Source: Bacteroidales bacterium UBA1237
Lineage (GTDB): Bacteria > Bacteroidota > Bacteroidia > Bacteroidales > UBA932
Direction of reading: 5' to 3'
Assembly (NCBI GenBank): GCA_002308935.1
Contig: DBWN01000001.1
Location: 1 to 7,178 of the forward strand
DNA: 7,178 bases
Made by a program: the position numbers and the translations under genes. The notes under the pieces were generated by a model, which was not told where the DNA came from, made no database searches, and was given only the letters and a program-made list of their open reading frames with translations. Of this stretch, positions 1 through 6,448 are shown piece by piece. Positions within the stretch are counted from its first letter, which is position 1, and the number at the start of each line of letters is the position of its first letter.

Positions 1-515
1 ACAAGATCGAGTCCAGCCTTGAAGGGAGCCGTACCTGAGCTCTTGTCGTAAACGGCCTTGAGCGAGCCTCCGTACACGGAAACGAGAGCATCCGCGATCT
101 GCTTACGGGAACGGAACATTCCGACGGAATGTGCCTGCATGACACAGACTCCGTCATAATAGTCCACTATGAGGCCGGGAAGGTTGTCACCTTCACCGTG
201 CACAAGACGGTAACAGTTGGTGGAACCTCCGGGAGTTGCCAAGCCGGCGGCCACTCTCACCGAAAGTGCCCGGAAAATCATCTCCTCCCAGAAACCTGGA
301 GCCAGAGCGTCCGAATCAAAGCTCAGTATCCTCACGGCGATCGAGCCGATCTGGTAGTGCCCGGAAGCCAGGAACTTGCCGTCTGAGCCATAGACTCCTA
401 CGATATCGCCTTCAGCGGGATTGCCCACTATCTGTGCCACAGCACCCGAAAAGACCCACGGATGGAATCTCAGCAGGGACTCTTCCCTGCCCTTTTTCAG
501 ATAAATCTTAGCCAT
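1..515 (-). CDS. rlmI: RlmI-type 23S rRNA (cytosine-C5)-methyltransferase, N-terminal part (cut by window edge)
   Basis: The gene starts at ATG 515-513 and stays open to the window edge, giving 171 codons of a family that usually has about 390-400 residues. The SAM-binding catalytic half is therefore outside the window. Visible are the N-terminal PUA-like RNA-binding domain (about residues 1-70), with the opening LKKGREESLLRFHPWVFSG typical of this family, and the linker motif YRLVHGEGDNLPGLIVDYYDG split here as YRLVHGEGDNLPG (102-114) followed by LIVDYYDG. E. coli RlmI methylates C1962 of 23S rRNA using S-adenosylmethionine in the cytoplasm. The same reaction is inferred here, because this family also contains close paralogues of other specificity. 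It lies 77 bp downstream of an exonuclease gene on the same strand and is probably co-transcribed with it. The leader before the ATG is A/T-rich without a clear Shine-Dalgarno. The family call is firm, the exact target base less so. Confidence 0.9.
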   Translation of the reverse strand, partial: MAKIYLKKGREESLLRFHPWVFSGAVAQIVGNPAEGDIVGVYGSDGKFLASGHYQIGSIAVRILSFDSDALAPGFWEEMIFRALSVRVAAGLATPGGSTNCYRLVHGEGDNLPGLIVDYYDGVCVMQAHSVGMFRSRKQIADALVSVYGGSLKAVYDKSSGTAPFKAGLDL

Positions 516-534
516 AGAAAATGTTTCGCAAATT

Positions 535-551
535 GCCGGGCGCATCCCGGC
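535..551 (-). terminator. GC-rich hairpin between exonuclease and rlmI (weak terminator or leader structure)
   Basis: A perfect 6-bp stem, GCCGGG (535-540) with CCCGGC (546-551), closes a 5-nt loop in the 77-bp gap. On the minus strand it is followed by AATTTG, a poor U-tract. It could be a leaky terminator after the exonuclease gene that lowers rlmI expression, or a structure in the rlmI leader. No good TAnnTTTG promoter was seen in the gap, so some read-through into rlmI is expected. Confidence 0.35.
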
Positions 552-592
552 TGTGATTTCGTGAATATGGTCTTATAATGGTTGAAAAAGAG

Positions 593-1438
593 CTAACCCT
601 GGGGCTCGGTAGCCTTGGGAGCCTTCTTCTTGTGATTGTTCTTTTTCTTTCGAGGTGCGCCGCCATCCTTTGGCGTCACCCCAGAAGCGGATTTGGATTT
701 GAATTTCAGCCAGTAAGGTTTCTTGCCGCTCTTCTTTTTCTTCTTGTCAGCTCCCTCTGCAAGAATCATCTCCATCAGAGGAACGCCGTTCCCATGGCTG
801 ACTTTCTCCTCCTCACGCTTTGGAGCGGGATTGATCTCTTCCTCAGACAGAGGATTCTTAGGGGCTGCGAGCAGTTCGGAATACATCATCTCGCATATCC
901 ATGAATCCGTAGCTGCGTACATCTTCTGGGAATCCGAAAGCGTCTCAGCCTCCCAATTGGAGAGCTGCTGGGTCTTGGAGACCTTGACTCCCATGATGAT
1001 GGCTGCCATCTTCTTCACGCTCTTGTCCTTGATTCCCCATTCCCATACCATCTTCTGCAGATCCACGAACCCGCCGGGAGTGAACCCTCCACGTTTCTGG
1101 AGTCCCTTGATATCGTCAGACACCGCCGCTCCTATCTTGAGTATTTTCTCGTCCGCGAGGATGTCGCAAAGCTCTTTAGGAAGGCCCATCTGCTTCACTC
1201 TGAACAGGAACGCCCTGTCTCCTGAGGAGAGCTGCAGCAGGGATATTCCGTACTGTGGCTGGCTGGGGCTGAAAGTAGGCCTGGATTCCGTATCGAATCC
1301 CAGAACCTTTTTTGAAGAGAGGTACTCAACCGCGTCTCTGTAAGCGGAATCCTCCTTGTCTATCACCTCTATCTTTCCTGGGAACGATGCCCTGGAAAGC
1401 TTTTCTATCTCTTCTGGAAGGATGGATTTAACGTACAT
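593..1438 (-). CDS. DEDDy-family 3'-5' exonuclease (RNase D/WRN-like) with lysine-rich C-terminal tail
   Basis: This 281-residue protein has one DNA_pol_A_exo1-type 3'-5' exonuclease domain (about 23-192). Exo I is FDTESRP, with D49 and E51. Exo II is KIGAAVSDDI, where D109 aligns with the family Asp. Exo III is YAATD, with Y174 and D178. All four acidic metal ligands and the Tyr that defines the DEDDy class are present, so it should be a two-metal-ion nuclease removing nucleotides from 3' ends. There is no HRDC domain, so it is not a full RNase D. After about residue 205 comes a low-complexity basic tail with lysine clusters at 232-236, 239-240, 263-266 and 270-272, probably for nucleic-acid binding. 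Its ATG overlaps the end of the lipoprotein gene by 11 bp, which suggests translational coupling, and rlmI follows. RNA is the likelier substrate given that neighbour, but DNA is not excluded. Confidence 0.88.
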   Translation of the reverse strand: MYVKSILPEEIEKLSRASFPGKIEVIDKEDSAYRDAVEYLSSKKVLGFDTESRPTFSPSQPQYGISLLQLSSGDRAFLFRVKQMGLPKELCDILADEKILKIGAAVSDDIKGLQKRGGFTPGGFVDLQKMVWEWGIKDKSVKKMAAIIMGVKVSKTQQLSNWEAETLSDSQKMYAATDSWICEMMYSELLAAPKNPLSEEEINPAPKREEEKVSHGNGVPLMEMILAEGADKKKKKSGKKPYWLKFKSKSASGVTPKDGGAPRKKKNNHKKKAPKATEPQG

Positions 1439-2678
1439 ACAGGGAGAAAAGGTTTGGAGTATAATTTTCCAAGTATTCCAGGAAGGCCCTGGAGAAATAT
1501 TCGTCCTTCATGGGCACCACGCTGAAAGCGGAGACGCCCTCATCGGGTATACGGTCGTATTTGTAACCGTGTGCGAAAGCGCCCATCGCGTCAAGCACCG
1601 CCGGAGACACCGAATATGAAGGTACCGTGACGAAGCATTCCGCGTCAGGATAAGCGATCTTGTGGGTGAAGATGTTCCTGTTCCTCATAAGACAGTAACA
1701 TACCGCGGCTACCGCTTTGTCGGGGCTCACAAGTTCAAAGTCCTTGGCCAGATGACTCTTGAGCGCCACGTCCTGGGGAGCGTCCGAAGAAACAAGCGCA
1801 TCAACCGCCTCACGCATGGCATCCATGTCCACGGAGGCGTCATCGACTATTATCGCGGTAAGAGGGCCGCCTACTCCCGAGGTCTCGTACATGGAAAGGA
1901 AGGAACGCAGCTTGCCGGCTTCACTGCGTACTGTATCCGGGCAGAAGACGGAGTAAGTGGACTTCTGGTCGGCATGCTCCTTCAACACTTTGGGAAAGAC
2001 CGATGAATAGACCCCGGCTCCAAGGACAGCAGGAGTTGTCAACACTCCCACATTCATTCCTTTGGAATGGCGGATGTAAAGGTATTCGGCCATGGCCGCA
2101 GGAGCGAATATCACAGGGATCTTGCGTCCTGACACAGCATTCAACGTATCCACGTCAGCAGCGCCGAGCGCTGAGAAAAGAGAAGAAGTGAAGACGACGA
2201 TCTTGGCCTTCTTCCTGGGGTATGTCGGCAAAGTATCGGAAGGTGAGCGGAACACCGCCGTGTCCAATGCCGAAAGGAAAGCCCTGGCTACTATGTCCTC
2301 AAGGAGCATTTCGCTGTCGACATCAATATAATCCTGATAGGGAGAATTCGCCAAGTCCAGGACCGGGGAGAATATCTCTCCCGCGAAATCCGGCAGGGAA
2401 TCAGCCTTGAACGAACCGTCCACGTTATTGAAGTTGTCGGCCGAGAGCAGGTATTCTGTCATTCTGGCGACCTCATAGGGCGTACCGAAAAGAGAAATCA
2501 CTCCGTCAGTGGACTTGGGATCGAACGAAGATAGAGGACGGAACTCAGCGCGTGTGGTATCGGAAAGGATCCTTTCCACCAGTGGCGCGAAGTTATGTCC
2601 CACTTCCCGCTTGTTGCAGGAAACGGTGAGCGCCAGCAGCAACACTGCGGCGAAATAAAGTGCTCTATGATTGGACAT
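1428..2678 (-). CDS. Predicted lipoprotein of unknown function
   Basis: I do not recognise this 416-residue protein. It begins with a lipoprotein signal peptide: NHR near the start, a hydrophobic stretch at 7-19 (LYFAAVLLLALTV), then S20-C21, so Cys21 is the probable lipidated residue after cleavage by signal peptidase II. Residues after the Cys (NKREV) lack an acidic run of the kind used as a surface-export signal in Bacteroides, so a periplasm-facing location is the simpler guess. The middle alternates short hydrophobic strands and helices, for example KIVVFTSS (159-166), NVGVLTTP (209-216) and TAIIVDDAS (274-282), which loosely resembles the two-lobed periplasmic binding-protein fold. That resemblance is weak. 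The start at 2678 was chosen because the signal peptide begins there and a promoter lies just upstream, with its -7 element at 2714-2721. An in-frame ATG at 2726 would lie inside that promoter. It is the first gene of the cluster with the exonuclease and rlmI. Confidence 0.8.
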   Translation of the reverse strand: MSNHRALYFAAVLLLALTVSCNKREVGHNFAPLVERILSDTTRAEFRPLSSFDPKSTDGVISLFGTPYEVARMTEYLLSADNFNNVDGSFKADSLPDFAGEIFSPVLDLANSPYQDYIDVDSEMLLEDIVARAFLSALDTAVFRSPSDTLPTYPRKKAKIVVFTSSLFSALGAADVDTLNAVSGRKIPVIFAPAAMAEYLYIRHSKGMNVGVLTTPAVLGAGVYSSVFPKVLKEHADQKSTYSVFCPDTVRSEAGKLRSFLSMYETSGVGGPLTAIIVDDASVDMDAMREAVDALVSSDAPQDVALKSHLAKDFELVSPDKAVAAVCYCLMRNRNIFTHKIAYPDAECFVTVPSYSVSPAVLDAMGAFAHGYKYDRIPDEGVSAFSVVPMKDEYFSRAFLEYLENYTPNLFSLYVR

Positions 2679-2713
2679 TTTCACTTCGGGATGGACTTCA
2701 TCGCTAATTTGTG

Positions 2714-2744
2714 CAAAGTTACTCAAATTCCCGTTCTTTACAAA
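2714..2744 (-). promoter_or_regulatory. Bacteroidota-type promoter of the lipoprotein-exonuclease-rlmI cluster
   Basis: Reading the minus strand, TTTG at 2744-2741 is followed by a 19-nt spacer and TAACTTTG at 2721-2714. This matches the known Bacteroides primary-sigma promoter (TTTG or TTG, 19-21 nt, TAnnTTTG). Transcription should start near 2707-2709, leaving a leader of about 30 nt before the ATG at 2678. The position rules out the upstream in-frame ATG as the lipoprotein start. Confidence 0.75.
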
Positions 2745-2763
2745 CCCATCTTACTGGTACGGT

Positions 2764-2793
2764 AAAGGCCTCCGCCCAATAACGGAAGCCCTT
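2764..2793 (-). terminator. Terminator downstream of glnN
   Basis: On the minus strand AAGGGCTTCCG (2793-2783) pairs with CGGAGGCCTTT (2774-2764) around an 8-nt loop, followed by ACC, so the U-rich part is short and lies in the stem base. Two positions pair as G-U in the minus-strand RNA but would be A-C mismatches in the plus-strand RNA. This supports a terminator for glnN, whose stop lies about 32 bp upstream. The weak U-tail lowers confidence in its strength. Confidence 0.6.
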
Positions 2794-2824
2794 ATAAAAT
2801 ACTGCAAAACAATGGGCTCAACCT

Positions 2825-5002
2825 CTAAAAGAAGAGGAGTTCCCTGTATTTTGGAAGAGGCCAAAGCTCATCGTCAATGAGCATCTCAAGATGGTCGGCG
2901 CTGTAACGCACCTTGTCCATCATGCCCTTGACCTCTGTAGAATACATTCTGGCGCGCTTGGACATGTCGGGGATCACGTTCGCCTTCTTCCTCTCCTGGA
3001 CGAGGGCGTCCACGTCGGAAGAGAGTTCGTTCACGAATCCGGAAATCTTCCTGAAGGTGTCCATGTCCGCCCTGCAGAGTTTCTTGTACTCGTCACCGAA
3101 CACGTCCTTGGTGTTCTGTATGCTGCGGATCAGTGTGTTCTGGTAATTGACAGCAGCAGGGATGACGTGGTTCAGGCAGATGTCCCCTATTATCCTGGCC
3201 TCGATCTGGAGCTTCTTCACATAGGTCTCGTTCATGACCTCATAACGGGCCTCGACTTCAGCCGGAGTGAGGACTCCGAGATTCTTGAAAAGATCTATGG
3301 TTCCCTTACGTAAATACACTTTGTAAGCGTCGACCACGTTCGTGACCGCCTCCAGTCCCCTTCTCTTGGCCTCAATCTCCCATTCCTTGCTGTATCCGTT
3401 CCCTTCGAACATGATGTTCTTGGATTCGGAGAGGAACTTGCGCACCGTAGCAAGGATAGCGTTCTGCTTGCTTTCTCCCTTGGCGATGAGTTCGTCAGTC
3501 TCCTTACGGAAAGTCCTGAGGCTCTCAGCCACGATCGAATTGAGGATGTATGTGGCTCCGGCAGGGTTCATGGAAGATCCTACCGCCCTGAATTCGAAAC
3601 GGTTACCGGTGAAAGCGAAGGGAGAAGTACGGTTACGGTCAGTATTGTCCGGGAAGATCTCGGGAATTGCGCTGACCATCTTTATCGAATCCTTCGAAGC
3701 CTTGCTCTCGGGGACTTCCTCATCCATCTTGAGGATGCTCTCGAAGACCTTGGAAAGAGTGGATCCGGAGAATACGGACATCACTGCAGGAGGGGCCTCA
3801 TGGCCGCCGAGCCTGTAGGAGTTGTTCAGTGAGCAGACCGAAGTCATCAGAAGGAGGTTATGGTCATACACCGCCTTCACTACTGAGGCGTAGAACGAAA
3901 GGAACTGCAGGTTCTTGGTCGGGGTCTTGCCCGGAGAAAGGAGGTTGACTCCCGTGTCGGTCTGGATCGACCAGTTGACGTGCTTTCCGCTTCCGTTCAC
4001 TCCGTCGAAAGGTTTCTCATGGAAGAGAACCTTGAGGTTGTGTTTCTTGGCGACCTTCTGCATTATTATCATGAGGAGCATGTTCTGGTCAATCGCCTTG
4101 GTGGCGCTGCAGAACACGGGTGCGCACTCGAACTGGTTGGGTGCGACCTCATTATGCCTTGTCGAAAGTTCAATGCCGAGCTTGTACGCTTCCGTCTCGA
4201 AGTCCTTCATGAAACAGCTCACCCTCGAGGGGATGGCGCCGAAATAGTGGTCTGACAGCTGCTGGTCTCTGGCGGAAGTGTGGCCGATGACGGTCCTGTC
4301 GCAGAGCTTGAGGTCAGGACGCGCCTTGTAGAGCGCCTCGTCCACGAGGAAATACTCCTGTTCGATTCCGAGGTTGACGGAAACCGACTTCACCGCGGGA
4401 TCGAAGTATTTAGCCACTTCCACCGCCGCGGAATCCAGGGCCTGCATGGACCTGAGGTTCGGGGTCTTCATGTCAAGAGCCTCCCCAGTGAACGAAACGA
4501 ACACTGAAGGTATACACAATGTCCCGTCAAGGATGAACACAGGTGAAGAAGGGTCCCAAGCTGAATATCCCCTGGCCTCGAAAGTGTTGCGGAGACCTCC
4601 GCTGGGGAAACTGGACGCGTCAGGCTCCTGCTGCACCAGAGCCGTGCCGCTGAACTTCTCGAACGGTTTTCCGTCCTTCACGGAAAGGAAGGCCTCATGC
4701 TTCTCGGCGGTCGTGCCGGTCAGTGGCTGGAAAAGGTGGGTATAGTGAGTGACGCCCATCTCGAGAGCCCAGGTCTTCATCGCCGTGGCTATCTCGTTGG
4801 CATCCTTCCGGTCTATCTTCCTCCCCTCCTTCACAGCTGCCTGGACTGCGTCGAAAGCGGACTGGGACATATACCTGCGCATCTTCTCGAGGTCAAACAC
4901 GTTGCACCCGAAAAAAGACGACACGGGACCGTTTTCGAAATAGTGCCGGGCCTCCTTGTGAGTAGAAGCTTCGCAAAGGGCCATTTTCCTGAAAGTTGCC
5001 AT
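2825..5002 (-). CDS. glnN: Type III glutamine synthetase
   Basis: This 725-residue protein joins ammonia to glutamate using ATP to make glutamine in the cytoplasm. Its length matches the GSIII family (about 725-730 residues), not the 440-470 of GSI. Family motifs in order are THYTHLFQPLTGTTAEKHE (about 85-103), GIEQEYFLVD (212-221) with metal-binding glutamates, RHNEVAPNQFE (282-292, a GSIII hallmark), FDGVNGSGKHVNWS (332-345, the catalytic-site His motif) and NRTSPFAFTGNRFEFRAVGSS region (457-477) with nucleotide- and glutamate-binding arginines. The C-terminal helical extension typical of GSIII is intact and no lesion is seen. The start at 5002 (MATFRKMALCE) was chosen because a promoter -7 element lies at 5031-5038. 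The in-frame ATG at 5080 would be upstream of it and adds 26 residues unlike the family. The gene is divergent from an aminotransferase and probably responds to nitrogen supply. Confidence 0.97.
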   Translation of the reverse strand: MATFRKMALCEASTHKEARHYFENGPVSSFFGCNVFDLEKMRRYMSQSAFDAVQAAVKEGRKIDRKDANEIATAMKTWALEMGVTHYTHLFQPLTGTTAEKHEAFLSVKDGKPFEKFSGTALVQQEPDASSFPSGGLRNTFEARGYSAWDPSSPVFILDGTLCIPSVFVSFTGEALDMKTPNLRSMQALDSAAVEVAKYFDPAVKSVSVNLGIEQEYFLVDEALYKARPDLKLCDRTVIGHTSARDQQLSDHYFGAIPSRVSCFMKDFETEAYKLGIELSTRHNEVAPNQFECAPVFCSATKAIDQNMLLMIIMQKVAKKHNLKVLFHEKPFDGVNGSGKHVNWSIQTDTGVNLLSPGKTPTKNLQFLSFYASVVKAVYDHNLLLMTSVCSLNNSYRLGGHEAPPAVMSVFSGSTLSKVFESILKMDEEVPESKASKDSIKMVSAIPEIFPDNTDRNRTSPFAFTGNRFEFRAVGSSMNPAGATYILNSIVAESLRTFRKETDELIAKGESKQNAILATVRKFLSESKNIMFEGNGYSKEWEIEAKRRGLEAVTNVVDAYKVYLRKGTIDLFKNLGVLTPAEVEARYEVMNETYVKKLQIEARIIGDICLNHVIPAAVNYQNTLIRSIQNTKDVFGDEYKKLCRADMDTFRKISGFVNELSSDVDALVQERKKANVIPDMSKRARMYSTEVKGMMDKVRYSADHLEMLIDDELWPLPKYRELLFF

Positions 5003-5030
5003 GTTCTTCAATTTTTTATGGTGAGCCGGA

Positions 5031-5038
5031 CAAAGGTA
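5031..5038 (-). promoter_or_regulatory. Candidate -7 element of the glnN promoter
   Basis: The minus strand reads TACCTTTG, an exact match to TAnnTTTG. Transcription would start near 5024-5026, giving a leader of about 22 nt to the ATG at 5002. No TTG or TTTG is seen at the expected -33 position (about 5058-5062), which may mean that the promoter needs an activator. Confidence 0.55.
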
Positions 5039-5052
5039 AGAAAAAATACTGC

Positions 5053-5060
5053 TATATTTG
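5053..5060 (+). promoter_or_regulatory. Candidate -7 element of the aminotransferase promoter
   Basis: TATATTTG matches TAnnTTTG exactly on the plus strand. Transcription from it would start near 5065-5067 and give a leader of about 112 nt. No -33 TTG is visible 19-21 nt upstream, and no better match lies closer to the ATG at 5179. Confidence 0.4.
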
Positions 5061-5105
5061 TCCCGCCTAAAGGGGCCCAAAGCGAAAAAATCGGGACTAA
5101 ACCGA

Positions 5106-5130
5106 TTAATGTTGCATTAAAATTTTTAAT
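5106..5130. repeat. Two overlapping 15-bp palindromes upstream of the aminotransferase gene
   Basis: TTAATG-TTG-CATTAA (5106-5120) and ATTAAAA-T-TTTTAAT (5116-5130) are both perfect inverted repeats and share 5 bp. They lie 48-72 bp before the aminotransferase ATG and downstream of the candidate start of transcription. They could be an operator for a dimeric regulator. The second is pure A/T and could occur by chance. Confidence 0.4.
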
Positions 5131-5178
5131 TCTTCCCCTTGGACGGCAAGAACTTGATAATCACAAACACAAAATAAT

Positions 5179-6381
5179 ATGGCAACAATCTCTGGCAAGT
5201 CTACAAGGATGCCCGCATCCGCCATCAGGAAACTTGTCCCGTTCGCGGACGCAGCGAAGGCTGAAGGCGTAAAAGTTTATCATCTCAACGTCGGTGCACC
5301 CGACATCAAATCGCCCGCATGCGCTCTCGACGCGGTGAAGAACAACACCCTCGACCACGTTTCATACTCCAACTCCGCAGGACTCATCGAGCTCCGTAAA
5401 GGACTGGTCGAGAAATACTACAAGAAGATCGGCATCGACATCGAGGTACCTGAACTCATCGTTACCGTAGCAGGTAGTGAGGGCGTCAACCTCGCACTCC
5501 AGATCTGCTGCGACGAAGGCGACGAAGTGCTTGTGATCGAACCATTCTACACGAACTACAACACTTTCGCTTTCATGAACGGAATCGAACTGAAGGCGAT
5601 CCCCACAGACATAAGGGAAGGTTTCGCGATCCCGCCCATCAGCGAGTTCGAGAAATACATTACCCCCAAGACCAAAGCCATACTCATCAGCAACCCCGGC
5701 AACCCTACTGGAACCCTCTATCCCAAGGATACTGTCCTCGCGCTCGGAAAGATCGCCCTCAAGCATGACCTCTTCCTGATTTCTGACGAGGTCTACAGGG
5801 AGTACTGCTTCACCGACGAGCCTCACTTCTCCGCGATGAACATCCCCGGTGCCGAGCAGAACGTCATCCTCATCGACTCAGTATCAAAGAGGTACAACCT
5901 CTGCGGAGTCAGGGTCGGATGCATCATCTCCCACAACAAGGACGTCATGGCCGCCGCCATGAAATACGCCCAGGCAAGGCTCTGCCCTCCTATCTACGGA
6001 CAGATCGCTTCCATCGGCGCCCTCGACACTCCTCAGGAGTATTTCGACCAGGTAAGGGAGGAATACATCCGCAGAAGGGACTACACTGTTGAAGCCCTCA
6101 ACAAGATGGAAGGCGTGTTCTCGCCCAACCCCATGGGTGCTTTCTACACTGTTGTCGAGATTCCGGTGGATGACGCCGAGAAGTTCGCCAAGTGGATGCT
6201 CACCGACTTCAGGATCAACGGAGAGACCACTATGGTCACCCCCGCCGCTTCATTCTACAAGACCCCCGGCGTAGGAAAGAACCACATCAGAGTCGCCTAC
6301 GTGCTTGAGGTTCCTGAGCTGAAGAAGGCTCTCCACATCCTTGAGGAAGGACTCAAGGCTTATCCCGGAAGGACAATCTGA
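5179..6381 (+). CDS. PLP-dependent class I/II aminotransferase (aspartate aminotransferase-like)
   Basis: This 400-residue cytoplasmic fold-type I enzyme should transfer an amino group between an amino acid and a 2-oxo acid through pyridoxal phosphate. Residues matching the aspartate-aminotransferase family are YSNSAG (63-68), SNPGNPTG with N175 contacting the cofactor ring, SDEVY with D203 holding the pyridine nitrogen and Y206, SVSKRYNLCGVRVG with the Schiff-base lysine K237 and phosphate-binding R245, and HIRVAY with R371 binding the substrate carboxylate. Length is full for the family (about 390-400) and no catalytic residue is missing. Substrate cannot be fixed from sequence: aspartate, alanine or aromatic amino acids are all possible. 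The start has the A-rich leader usual in Bacteroidota (ACAAAATAAT before ATG) and the next frame-compatible ATG (M11) would trim conserved N-terminal residues. The gene is divergent from glnN, consistent with a role in nitrogen assimilation. Confidence 0.95.
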   Translation: MATISGKSTRMPASAIRKLVPFADAAKAEGVKVYHLNVGAPDIKSPACALDAVKNNTLDHVSYSNSAGLIELRKGLVEKYYKKIGIDIEVPELIVTVAGSEGVNLALQICCDEGDEVLVIEPFYTNYNTFAFMNGIELKAIPTDIREGFAIPPISEFEKYITPKTKAILISNPGNPTGTLYPKDTVLALGKIALKHDLFLISDEVYREYCFTDEPHFSAMNIPGAEQNVILIDSVSKRYNLCGVRVGCIISHNKDVMAAAMKYAQARLCPPIYGQIASIGALDTPQEYFDQVREEYIRRRDYTVEALNKMEGVFSPNPMGAFYTVVEIPVDDAEKFAKWMLTDFRINGETTMVTPAASFYKTPGVGKNHIRVAYVLEVPELKKALHILEEGLKAYPGRTI

Positions 6382-6396
6382 TTTCCTCAAAGGAAA
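6382..6396 (+). repeat. Short inverted repeat directly after the aminotransferase stop
   Basis: TTTCCT (6382-6387) and AGGAAA (6391-6396) form a perfect 6-bp inverted repeat with a 3-nt loop, beginning one base after the TGA. It sits just before the larger hairpin and could help to protect or end the transcript. It is short enough to be coincidental. Confidence 0.3.
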
Positions 6397-6404
6397 GAAC
6401 CGAC

Positions 6405-6428
6405 AGGGCCCCGAAAATGAGGGGCCCT
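6405..6428 (+). terminator. Strong hairpin after the aminotransferase gene (probable terminator)
   Basis: AGGGCCCC (6405-6412) and GGGGCCCT (6421-6428) form a perfect 8-bp GC-rich stem around an 8-nt A-rich loop, followed by TATCATATA rather than a run of T. It starts 24 bp after the aminotransferase stop. The stem is very stable but the weak U-tract suggests incomplete termination. The hydrolase ATG follows only 20 bp later and has no visible promoter of its own. Confidence 0.6.
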
Positions 6429-6448
6429 TATCATATACCGCCTGGCTG

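Larger units (their letters stand above)
5003..5178. promoter_or_regulatory. Divergent control region between glnN and the aminotransferase gene
   Basis: This 176-bp non-coding, partly A/T-rich stretch serves two outward-facing genes. It holds TACCTTTG facing glnN (5031-5038), TATATTTG facing the aminotransferase (5053-5060), an inverted repeat GTCCCG (5060-5065) with CGGGAC (5092-5097), and two overlapping 15-bp palindromes (5106-5120 and 5116-5130). No open frame with gene-like content was found in it. The regulator is not identifiable from the sequence. Confidence 0.6.

Noticed and set aside
723..1343. 206-codon plus-strand open frame opposite the exonuclease
   Set aside because: It is antisense to a gene with complete catalytic motifs. 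The protein starts with a run of phenylalanines that mirrors the lysine-rich tail on the other strand, and it has no family features.
3342..3818. 158-codon plus-strand open frame opposite glnN
   Set aside because: It is an antisense shadow of a conserved part of GlnN (metal- and substrate-binding motifs on the minus strand), with no independent evidence.
5003..5080. Upstream in-frame ATG giving a 751-residue GlnN
   Set aside because: The extra 26 residues do not resemble the family and the extension covers the probable glnN promoter element at 5031-5038. The start at 5002 gives the usual family length.
4697..5272. 191-codon plus-strand open frame across the glnN start and the control region
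   Set aside because: It overlaps glnN antisense, runs through non-coding control DNA and into the aminotransferase gene out of frame, with no recognisable domain.
5362..5826. 154-codon minus-strand open frame opposite the aminotransferase
   Set aside because: It lies antisense to the cofactor-binding core of the aminotransferase and has no recognisable motif or start signal.
6341..6448. Longer N-terminus for the hydrolase starting inside the aminotransferase gene
   Set aside because: It would encode the intergenic hairpin as protein and add 36 residues before a hydrolase strand that naturally begins at MKEYTVLYIHG.
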